Source: Maribacter sp. (GTDB lineage Bacteria > Bacteroidota > Bacteroidia > Flavobacteriales > Flavobacteriaceae). From it: 6,711 nucleotides of DNA. Each line of letters opens with the position of its first letter. Position 1 is the first letter of the stretch. Both the position numbers and the translations under genes were made by a program. The stretch is taken from contig JANQUX010000098.1 in the NCBI GenBank assembly GCA_030730545.1, positions 2,508 through 9,218 of the forward strand, read 5' to 3'. The notes under the pieces were generated by a model. That model made no database searches. It was given only the letters and a program-made list of their open reading frames with translations, and had not been told where the DNA came from. Positions 1 to 5,918 of this stretch are shown here, in pieces.

Positions 1-69
1 CATGCAATGGCAGTAGAAGAGTGGTTGACTGATAAGATCTACCATAGAAATACAGAAAAAGACGCTTAA
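1..69 (+). CDS. rpoZ: DNA-directed RNA polymerase omega subunit (Bacteroidota type), 3' end only
   Basis: An open frame enters from the left edge and gives 22 residues ending VEEWLTDKIYHRNTEKDA before TAA at 67-69. From memory, this matches the C-terminal tail of the roughly 105-residue omega subunit of Flavobacteriaceae, which ends in an [AV]xEWLxxKIYHR pattern followed by a short charged tail. Omega helps assemble RNA polymerase and stabilise its beta' subunit. The stop lies 5 bases before the coaBC start, so the two genes are probably co-transcribed. An rpoZ-coaBC order is widespread in bacteria and common in flavobacteria, which supports the call. Only the tail is visible, so the core of the protein cannot be checked. 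Confidence 0.72.
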   Translation, partial: HAMAVEEWLTDKIYHRNTEKDA

Positions 70-74
70 GAATT

Positions 75-1280
75 ATGTTGAACGGCAAAAATATTCTTTT
101 AGGAATTACCGGAGGAATTGCCGCTTACAAAACTACATTCTTAGTTCGTTTATTTATAAAAGCTGGCGCTAACGTTAAGGTCATACTTACCGATAGTGCC
201 AGCTCTTTCGTTTCCCCACTTACCCTGGCCACTTTGGCTAAAAACCCCGTAGTACTTGATTTTGTTAAGACAGAAGAGAATACTGTCGATTGGAACAATC
301 ATGTAGAAATGGGGCTGTGGGCAGACCTTATGGTCATTGCGCCAGCGACTGCCAATACCATGTCTAAAATGGCAACCGGTAATTGCGACAATATTTTAAT
401 GGCTACCTATTTATCGGCGAAATGTCCGGTTTTTATTGCTCCGGCAATGGATCTTGATATGTACAAGCACCCAAGTACCAAAAGTTCTTTAGATGCCCTT
501 GCATCTTTTGGCAACATGATCATACCAGCAACTAGTGGCGAACTTGCTAGTGGTCTGCATGGTGAGGGTAGAATGGCAGAACCAGAAGATATAGTTAGCT
601 TTATTAAAAAGCAGTTATCTGAAGGATTGCCATTGTCAGGAAAGAAAGTATTAATTACCGCAGGACCGACTTACGAGGCAATTGACCCAGTACGTTTTAT
701 TGGTAATCACTCCTCCGGATTAATGGGTTTCGAACTTGCCAAAACAGCGGCCAGACTTGGGGCAGAAGTCTATTTGGTGACTGGACCAACGCATTTGTCC
801 GTCATTCATGATAATATACACGTAGTAAATGTAGTTTCTGCAGACGATATGTATCATAGCGCCCAAATGTATTACGATACTTCAGATATTGTCATTTGTG
901 CAGCTGCTGTAGCCGATTATCGACCTAAAACTGTAGCAGAACAAAAGATTAAAAAATCTGAAGAAAACTTTACTATTGAGTTAGTAAAGAATAAAGATAT
1001 TTTGAAAACCTTTGGTGATCATAAAAAAAATCAATTTCTGGTAGGTTTTGCATTAGAGACCGAAAATGAAGTTGAAAACGCAAAAGGTAAACTAAAACGT
1101 AAAAACTTAGATGCCATCGTTTTAAATTCAATGCGAGATAAAGGTGCTGGCTTTGGCGGCGTTACCAATAAAATTTCATTTATAGATACCAATTCTACCA
1201 TTATAACGTTTGAACTAAAGACCAAGGCAGAAGTTGCCGTGGACATCTTCAATGAAATTATTAAAAGACGATATGCGTAA
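75..1280 (+). CDS. coaBC: Bifunctional phosphopantothenoylcysteine decarboxylase / phosphopantothenate-cysteine ligase CoaBC (Dfp)
   Basis: This 401-residue cytosolic flavoprotein carries out two CoA synthesis steps: joining cysteine to 4'-phosphopantothenate (CoaB), then FMN-dependent decarboxylation to 4'-phosphopantetheine (CoaC). Its length is close to the 406 residues of E. coli Dfp. The CoaC half (about 1-180) has the FMN-binding GITGGIAAYK at 10-19, the catalytic His76 in NHVE, APATANT at 89-95 and the flap motif ending GEGRM at 163-167. Two usual CoaC residues are changed: PAMN reads PAMD (Asp126), and the flap cysteine is Ser159. The CoaB half (about 188-401) has ITAGPT at 194-199, NHSSG at 211-215, AAVADYR at 277-283 and KIKK at 291-294, which includes the counterpart of E. 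coli Lys289. The ATG follows the omega stop by 5 bases with no clear Shine-Dalgarno, which is normal in this phylum. The gene overlaps the next one by 8 bases. Confidence 0.96.
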   Translation: MLNGKNILLGITGGIAAYKTTFLVRLFIKAGANVKVILTDSASSFVSPLTLATLAKNPVVLDFVKTEENTVDWNNHVEMGLWADLMVIAPATANTMSKMATGNCDNILMATYLSAKCPVFIAPAMDLDMYKHPSTKSSLDALASFGNMIIPATSGELASGLHGEGRMAEPEDIVSFIKKQLSEGLPLSGKKVLITAGPTYEAIDPVRFIGNHSSGLMGFELAKTAARLGAEVYLVTGPTHLSVIHDNIHVVNVVSADDMYHSAQMYYDTSDIVICAAAVADYRPKTVAEQKIKKSEENFTIELVKNKDILKTFGDHKKNQFLVGFALETENEVENAKGKLKRKNLDAIVLNSMRDKGAGFGGVTNKISFIDTNSTIITFELKTKAEVAVDIFNEIIKRRYA

Positions 1281-2166
1281 GGCTATATTTCTATTACTTT
1301 TCACCTTTTTTAGCTTGGTATCAAATGCACAAGAATTAACCTGTGCGGTAACTGTAAATTCCGATCAATTATCACAAGGCGAGCAGCAAGTATTTAAGAC
1401 TTTAGAGCGTTCATTAAATGATTTCATTAATAAAACAAAATGGACAAACCGTGTATACAAAGAGAATGAACGGGTAAATGCCCAAATGTTCATTACCATT
1501 ACCTCTTTCGAATCAAATAATTTTAGTGGTAATATTCAAATACAATCTTCTAGACCAGTTTACAATACTTCTTACTCATCGCCGGTTTTTAATTATAAAG
1601 ACAATGCGTTCAATTTTCAATATATTGAATTTCAACCTTTGATTTTTAACGAGAACCAGTTCGAATCTAACTTGGTAAGCGTTATGGCTTACTATGTTTA
1701 TATTATGTTGGGCTTAGATGCCGATACTTTTTCTTTAGAAGGCGGAACAGATTTTTATAGAAAGGCACAGAATATAGTAACCCAAGCCCAAGGAAGTAAT
1801 TCTGCAGGATGGAGCCAGTCTTCCGACTCTAACAGAAGTAGATTTGAGCTGGTAGATAATCTTTTATCTAATACCTATAGAGAGTATCGAATAGCGATGT
1901 ATAACTATCATCGAAAAGGTCTCGATATTTTGCCAGATAATAATAGTACGGGCAAACAAGTTATTGCAGGTACCATGAATCTGTTTCAAACGATGATCAA
2001 TAGAAGACCAAATGCTTTTTTGATTTCTACATTTTTTGATGCAAAATCTGAAGAAATAAAGAATATTTTTTCTGACGGACCAAAAATAGATATTATAAAG
2101 CTGAAAGAAACATTAAATAAAATTGCCCCTTTATATGCATCTACTTGGAACGATATTAAATATTGA
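1273..2166 (+). CDS. Secreted DUF4835 family protein (PorD-like), function unknown
   Basis: This 297-residue protein resembles the DUF4835 family (PF16119) found next to coaBC and recN in Flavobacteriaceae. Some pipelines name it type IX secretion protein PorD; I recall that name but cannot verify it. Residues 1-19 form a Sec signal peptide: a basic MRK, a hydrophobic run from 4 to 16, and a likely cut in NAQE. Cys24 is not in a lipobox, so this is probably a soluble periplasmic or outer-membrane-associated protein. Recognisable family segments are KTKWTN (54-59), QSSRPVY (91-97), IEFQPLIFNENQFESN (118-133) and LGLDADTF (146-153). No enzyme motif or later membrane span is visible. ATG 1273 is preferred because it places the signal peptide at the N-terminus. 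An in-frame ATG at 1252 and a TTG at 1234 would add 7 or 13 residues. The overlap with coaBC implies translational coupling. Confidence 0.8.
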   Translation: MRKAIFLLLFTFFSLVSNAQELTCAVTVNSDQLSQGEQQVFKTLERSLNDFINKTKWTNRVYKENERVNAQMFITITSFESNNFSGNIQIQSSRPVYNTSYSSPVFNYKDNAFNFQYIEFQPLIFNENQFESNLVSVMAYYVYIMLGLDADTFSLEGGTDFYRKAQNIVTQAQGSNSAGWSQSSDSNRSRFELVDNLLSNTYREYRIAMYNYHRKGLDILPDNNSTGKQVIAGTMNLFQTMINRRPNAFLISTFFDAKSEEIKNIFSDGPKIDIIKLKETLNKIAPLYASTWNDIKY

Positions 2167-2170
2167 ACCA

Positions 2171-2201
2171 TTTTACAAAACGGAATTATAGATTACCTTT
2201 G
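2171..2201 (+). promoter_or_regulatory. Predicted sigma-A promoter for recN (Bacteroidota type)
   Basis: TACCTTTG at 2194-2201 fits the Bacteroidota -7 consensus TAnnTTTG exactly. A T-rich TTTTAC at 2171-2176 sits at about the right distance upstream, but it lacks the usual TTG, so the -33 element is weak. Transcription would start near 2205-2208, leaving a leader of about 15 bases before the GTG of recN. The site lies in the 55-base gap after the DUF4835 gene and suggests that recN can be expressed apart from the genes upstream. I see no palindrome resembling an SOS operator here. Confidence 0.55.
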
Positions 2202-2221
2202 TGAATCTAAAATTCTAACGC

Positions 2222-3883
2222 GTGCTTTCAACCCTTTCCATTTCCAATTACGCATTAATTGATCGTCTAGAGGTAGACTTCGATAAAGGTTTCACGGTTA
2301 TTACCGGTGAAACAGGTGCTGGTAAATCTATTTTACTTGGTGGTTTATCACTAGTGCTTGGCAAACGGGCAGACTTAACCTCTTTACGTGTTAAGGATGA
2401 AAAATGTATTATAGAAGGTACATTTAAAATAGACACCTACGGACTCCAAAAATTCTTTGAAGAAAATGATTTGGACTATGAAGATAGTACGGTTATTAGA
2501 CGCGAGATTTTGCCAAGTGGTAAATCAAGAGCTTTTGTAAACGACACTCCCGTTACCTTAGGGGTTTTATCTACTTTGGGTGAAAACCTTATAGATATTC
2601 ATTCTCAGCATCAGACCATGCAACTTACCGAAAACGACTTTCAGTTGAAATTGGTCGATGCATTGGCAAATAACCAAAAACGATTAACCGAATTTAGAAA
2701 AGGTTTAAAGACGTATCGTAAAGCAGAGAAAGAACTTCAGGCCTTAATCGATATACAAAGTACAGCAAATAAAGAGCAAGATTATAATACCTTCTTATTA
2801 GAAGAATTAGAGAAAGCACCATTAAAAGCAGGTGTTGTAGAAGAATTAGAAGAAGAGTACGAGCAGCTGAACAATGTAGAGTTGATTATGGAGCAATTGT
2901 CTAAAGGCGATCAATTGTTCAATGATGAGCAAATTGGTGTTTTACCTTTGGTGACAGAAATGCGTCAGTCACTTTCTAAATTGGTCGATTTTGGATCGAA
3001 TTATAAAGATTTGTTCGAGCGTGTAAAATCTGTACTTATAGAATTAGATGATGTTAGTTCAGAATTGCAACGCTTACAAGAAGGTGTAGAAGCTAACCCT
3101 GATCAGCTTGAGCAAGTAAACAATAAATTGCAGTTACTGTATAATTTATTAAAAAAGCATAATGTTGGCGATATAGCTGAACTAATTATAATAAAGAACG
3201 ACCTCGCCGATAAGGTTTTTGAAACTGCCAATTTAGATAATAAAATTGCGACAAAAACGAAAGAGATTCAAGAGTTAGAAGCTGTTTTAGAAGCTCAAGC
3301 GGTTATTTTGAGCGGAAAACGAAATTCCGTAATTCCTCAATTAAAGAAAAAATTAGAAGCTGATTTAGGGCTCTTAGGTATGCCTAGTGCATCATTTGAG
3401 ATAACACTAAGTACAGCAGAAGCATTTATAGCTACAGGTAAAGATGAACTTTCATTTCTGTTCACGGCGAATAGAGGAGGTAGCTATGGAGAATTAAAAA
3501 AAGTAGCATCTGGTGGAGAATTATCAAGAATAATGTTGGTGATCAAAGCGATATTGGCTAAGTATGAAAAGCTACCGACAATTATGTTTGATGAGATAGA
3601 TACAGGAGTATCTGGCGAAATATCTAACCGAATGGCAGATATTATGAAAGATATGAGTACCGATCTTCAGGTGTTTTCAATTACGCACTTACCACAAGTA
3701 GCATCAAAAGGAAATCATCATTTTAAAGTGTTTAAAACGGAAGGTAAAGAGCGTACCATGACGAACCTAAAGCAACTGACCAATGATGAAAGAGTGGTCG
3801 AGTTGGCTCATATGCTAAGCGGTAAAGACTTGTCAGATTCTGCATTGGCTCATGCAAAAGAGCTTTTGAATGCTGCTTTGTAA
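2222..3883 (+). CDS. recN: DNA repair protein RecN (SMC-like ATPase)
   Basis: RecN is a cytosolic SMC-family ATPase that acts in recombinational repair of double-strand breaks. The 553 residues match the usual length of about 550. The N-terminal ATPase lobe has Walker A GETGAGKS at 29-36 and a Q-loop region HSQHQ at 127-131. A glutamate- and leucine-rich coiled-coil region spans about 150-380. The C-terminal lobe has the signature VASGGELSR at 428-436, Walker B with its catalytic acid in IMFDEIDTGVSG at 454-465, and the switch histidine in ITHLPQVAS at 487-495. All ATPase motifs are intact. The start is a GTG; it is chosen because the resulting N-terminus, MLSTLSISNYALI, aligns with family members and lies just after a promoter. 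SOS control is known in some other phyla, but no operator is evident here. Confidence 0.96.
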   Translation: MLSTLSISNYALIDRLEVDFDKGFTVITGETGAGKSILLGGLSLVLGKRADLTSLRVKDEKCIIEGTFKIDTYGLQKFFEENDLDYEDSTVIRREILPSGKSRAFVNDTPVTLGVLSTLGENLIDIHSQHQTMQLTENDFQLKLVDALANNQKRLTEFRKGLKTYRKAEKELQALIDIQSTANKEQDYNTFLLEELEKAPLKAGVVEELEEEYEQLNNVELIMEQLSKGDQLFNDEQIGVLPLVTEMRQSLSKLVDFGSNYKDLFERVKSVLIELDDVSSELQRLQEGVEANPDQLEQVNNKLQLLYNLLKKHNVGDIAELIIIKNDLADKVFETANLDNKIATKTKEIQELEAVLEAQAVILSGKRNSVIPQLKKKLEADLGLLGMPSASFEITLSTAEAFIATGKDELSFLFTANRGGSYGELKKVASGGELSRIMLVIKAILAKYEKLPTIMFDEIDTGVSGEISNRMADIMKDMSTDLQVFSITHLPQVASKGNHHFKVFKTEGKERTMTNLKQLTNDERVVELAHMLSGKDLSDSALAHAKELLNAAL

Positions 3884-3910
3884 TGGTAAATAAATCTACT
3901 TCTAGCTATT

Positions 3911-3925
3911 AAAAAGCGTCTTTTT
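3911..3925 (+). terminator. Weak AT-rich hairpin downstream of recN
   Basis: AAAAAG at 3911-3916 and CTTTTT at 3920-3925 form a perfect 6-base-pair inverted repeat with a 3-base CGT loop, 28 bases after the recN stop. The descending arm itself supplies the T-run, so it could act as a weak intrinsic terminator in either direction. With only one G-C pair it is thermodynamically marginal and could be chance in AT-rich DNA. Confidence 0.25.
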
Positions 3926-3944
3926 GTATGTCGATTTTTGAACA

Positions 3945-3975
3945 CTTTAAACAAGACGATTGTTTTAGGGTTTTT
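3945..3975 (+). terminator. Candidate intrinsic terminator of recN
   Basis: Arms 3945-3954 and 3960-3969 pair over ten positions, with one U-U mismatch and one G-U pair, around a GACGA loop. One G follows, then five T at 3971-3975. A stem followed by a T-run, placed between the recN stop and the fabI promoter, fits an intrinsic terminator. The stem has few G-C pairs, so its strength is doubtful. I rate it above the smaller hairpin at 3911-3925. Confidence 0.38.
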
Positions 3976-3990
3976 AACGTGATGCATCAA

Positions 3991-4020
3991 TTCTGTTTTA
4001 ACATATTTTAGATATCTTTG
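3991..4020 (+). promoter_or_regulatory. Predicted sigma-A promoter for fabI (Bacteroidota type)
   Basis: TATCTTTG at 4013-4020 is a perfect match to the Bacteroidota -7 box TAnnTTTG. A partial -33 element, TTCTG at 3991-3995, lies 17 bases upstream; it is not a clean TTG. Transcription would begin near 4024-4027, giving a leader of about 25 bases before the fabI ATG. The leader has no Shine-Dalgarno site. No FapR-like or other clear operator palindrome overlaps the box. This promoter probably drives fabI and the genes after it. Confidence 0.62.
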
Positions 4021-4051
4021 AATATTAAATCTAACTATAGAATCAACCATC

Positions 4052-4858
4052 ATGGGATATAACTTATTAAAAGGAAAAAGGGGAATTATTTTTGGAGCAT
4101 TAGACGCAAATTCTATTGCATGGAAAACGGCACAAACGGTACACGCAGAAGGTGGTACTTTTGTATTGACAAACGCCCCGATCGCCATGAGAATGGGACA
4201 GATTGATGAATTGGCAAAAGAAACAGGTTCTCAAATTATACCAGCAGATGCAACAAGTGTTGAAGACTTGGATAATTTAGTAGCAAAGGCAGTTGAAATA
4301 TTAGGAGGAAAGATTGATTTCGTATTGCATTCGATCGGTATGTCGGTTAACGTTCGTAAAGGTCGTGCTTATACCGATGAGAAATATGATTTCACAGCAA
4401 AAGGATGGGATGTTTCAGCTCTTTCTTTTCATAAAGTATTACAATCACTTTACAAGGCAGATGCTATGAATGAGTGGGGTAGTGTGGTGGCGTTGACCTA
4501 TATGGCGGCACAAAGAACATTCCCAGATTATAATGACATGGCAGATAACAAAGCATATTTAGAATCTGTTGCCCGTAGCTTTGGGTACTTCTTTGGTAAA
4601 GAGAAAAAAGTACGAGTAAACACGATTTCTCAATCACCGACAGCGACAACTGCCGGACAAGGAGTAAAAGGATTCGATGGCTTTATCAGCTATGCAGAAA
4701 AAATGTCTCCGTTAGGTAATGCAACAGCGCAAGACTGTGCAGATTATACCATAACATTATTCTCTGACCTTACAAGAAAAGTGACCATGCAGAATTTGTT
4801 TCACGATGGTGGTTTCTCTAATACAGGGGTTAGCCAAGAAGTTATAGAGAAGTTTTAA
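4052..4858 (+). CDS. fabI: Enoyl-[acyl-carrier-protein] reductase (NADH-type), FabI
   Basis: FabI reduces the trans-2-enoyl-ACP double bond in the last step of each fatty-acid elongation cycle, in the cytosol. The 268 residues form one Rossmann-fold short-chain dehydrogenase domain; E. coli FabI has 262. Visible landmarks are the nucleotide-binding GALDANSIAW at 15-24, Asp66 in PADAT, and HSIGMS at 93-98. The catalytic pair is Tyr160 and Lys167 with six residues between, as FabI requires, and Tyr150 matches the second conserved tyrosine. The loop over the substrate reads SQSPTATTAG at 193-202, where E. coli has SAGPIRTLAA, so this is a divergent, Bacteroidota-type FabI. The end retains DGGFS. 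The start ATG follows a predicted promoter. No FabK, FabL or FabV alternative fits better: the Y-x6-K spacing and length favour FabI. Confidence 0.94.
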   Translation: MGYNLLKGKRGIIFGALDANSIAWKTAQTVHAEGGTFVLTNAPIAMRMGQIDELAKETGSQIIPADATSVEDLDNLVAKAVEILGGKIDFVLHSIGMSVNVRKGRAYTDEKYDFTAKGWDVSALSFHKVLQSLYKADAMNEWGSVVALTYMAAQRTFPDYNDMADNKAYLESVARSFGYFFGKEKKVRVNTISQSPTATTAGQGVKGFDGFISYAEKMSPLGNATAQDCADYTITLFSDLTRKVTMQNLFHDGGFSNTGVSQEVIEKF

Positions 4859-4898
4859 TTTAGATTTTAGTTTTCCAATTTTGTTGGAGCCTATTCAA

Positions 4899-4903
4899 AG
4901 GAG
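4899..4903 (+). promoter_or_regulatory. Shine-Dalgarno site of the glycosyltransferase gene
   Basis: AGGAG, inside AAAGGAGAG at 4897-4905, ends 7 bases before ATG 4911. It decides the start: an upstream in-frame TTG at 4881 would add ten residues and place this site inside the coding region. It stands out because none of the other genes here (coaBC, DUF4835, recN, fabI) has a comparable purine-rich site, in keeping with the low use of such sites in Bacteroidota. Confidence 0.7.
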
Positions 4904-4910
4904 AGTAATA

Positions 4911-5918
4911 ATGAACTTATCGTTTTCTTTTATCATTCCCGTATACAATAGACCCAACGAAATTAAAGAACTGTTGGATAGTCTACGCTTACAAACCTAT
5001 GATAAAACTTTTGAGGTGGTGATCGTCGAAGACGGCTCTACCATTTCATCTGAAGAAGTCATAGGTGGGTATGTAGATTCTTTAGCAATATCATACTACA
5101 AGAAACCCAATTCTGGTCCTGGTGATTCTCGTAATTACGGTATGGGCAGGGCAGAAGGCAATTACTTTATCGTATTAGATTCTGATTGTATACTGCCACC
5201 TCAATATCTTGTAGAAGCAGAAAAGAGTCTACAAGAAGATTATGTGCATTGCTATGGTGGTCCAGATGCTGCACACGAATCTTTTTCTACAGTTCAAAAA
5301 GCGATTAATTATGCCATGACCTCTTTTTTGACCACTGGCGGAATTCGTGGTGGTAAAAAAGCAGTAGATAAATTTCAGCCCAGAAGTTTTAATATGGGTA
5401 TTTCTAAAGAAGCATTTGAAAACGTCGGCGGATACGGAAATATTCACCCAGGTGAAGATCCAGATTTAACCATTCGTATTTGGAATAAGGGCTATAGAAC
5501 AAAACTGATTTCTGAAGCTTTTGTATATCATAAAAGACGAATAGACTGGAATAAGTTTTATATTCAGGTGAACAAATTCGGTATGGTACGCCCAATTTTA
5601 AATAAGTGGCATCCAGAGACAAAGAAAATCACCTATTGGTTTCCTACAGTATTCTGTTTAGGATTATTGTTTTCAGTCGTATTTGGGTTGGCGGGTTATA
5701 TGTTTCCGCTATATATTTATGCTTTATATTTTTTGCTGTTGTTTATAGATGCCCTTCGAAAAACCAGTGATTTAAAAGTGTCATTACTATCTTTAATGGC
5801 AACTGTGATACAGTTTTTCGGTTATGGGTACGGATTTCTAAAATCAACCCTGTATATTAATTCTTCAAGTAAAAGACCAGAGGAAATTTTTCCGAAATTA
5901 TTTTTTAGAGTGAATTGA
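4911..5918 (+). CDS. Family 2 glycosyltransferase with C-terminal membrane helices
   Basis: This 335-residue enzyme should transfer a sugar from a nucleotide donor to an envelope acceptor at the inner face of the cytoplasmic membrane. Neither sugar nor acceptor can be read from the sequence. The GT-A domain (about 1-230) has FIIPVYNR at 7-14, the nucleotide-binding VIVEDGS at 37-43, GPGDSRNYG at 69-77, the metal-binding DSD at 90-92, and the likely catalytic base pair Glu182-Asp183 in HPGEDPDL. A basic patch, YHKRRIDW, follows at 206-213. Three hydrophobic spans lie near 241-262, 264-282 and 290-310, so the catalytic domain is tethered to the membrane by its C-terminal part. ATG 4911 is chosen because of the Shine-Dalgarno site just upstream. 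The gene starts 52 bases after fabI with no strong promoter between, so read-through from fabI is likely. Its TGA shares one base with the next ATG. Confidence 0.9.
   Translation: MNLSFSFIIPVYNRPNEIKELLDSLRLQTYDKTFEVVIVEDGSTISSEEVIGGYVDSLAISYYKKPNSGPGDSRNYGMGRAEGNYFIVLDSDCILPPQYLVEAEKSLQEDYVHCYGGPDAAHESFSTVQKAINYAMTSFLTTGGIRGGKKAVDKFQPRSFNMGISKEAFENVGGYGNIHPGEDPDLTIRIWNKGYRTKLISEAFVYHKRRIDWNKFYIQVNKFGMVRPILNKWHPETKKITYWFPTVFCLGLLFSVVFGLAGYMFPLYIYALYFLLLFIDALRKTSDLKVSLLSLMATVIQFFGYGYGFLKSTLYINSSSKRPEEIFPKLFFRVN

Noticed and set aside
1234..1272. Longer N-terminus for the DUF4835 protein, from TTG 1234 or ATG 1252.
   Set aside because: The longer forms put extra residues, including acidic ones, ahead of a standard MRK signal peptide and deepen the overlap with coaBC. 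ATG 1273 gives a normal signal peptide, though 1252 cannot be excluded.
1273..1344. Lipoprotein signal in the DUF4835 protein ending at Cys24.
   Set aside because: The residues before the cysteine (QELT) do not form a lipobox, and the better cleavage site is in NAQE a few residues earlier.
3928..4011. A 27-residue + strand reading frame in the recN-fabI gap, starting MSIFEHF.
   Set aside because: No Shine-Dalgarno or promoter upstream; it crosses the terminator-like hairpin and ends next to the fabI promoter. It is too short to support on composition alone.
3850..4188. A 112-residue minus-strand frame spanning the recN-fabI gap.
   Set aside because: It runs antisense to both recN and fabI, has no recognisable motif, and covers the fabI promoter. 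It is a chance frame.
4868..4875. TAGTTTTC as a possible -7 box before the glycosyltransferase gene.
   Set aside because: It lacks the final G of TAnnTTTG and has no partner element upstream. Read-through from fabI explains expression more simply.
4873..4889. Small inverted repeat CCAA-TTTTG-TTGG between fabI and the glycosyltransferase gene.
   Set aside because: Only about six weak pairs and no T-run after it, so it is not a credible terminator. A short operator is possible but unsupported.
4881..4910. Upstream TTG start for the glycosyltransferase.
   Set aside because: It would place the clear AAAGGAGAG site inside the gene, and the ten added residues precede the usual GT2 N-terminus.
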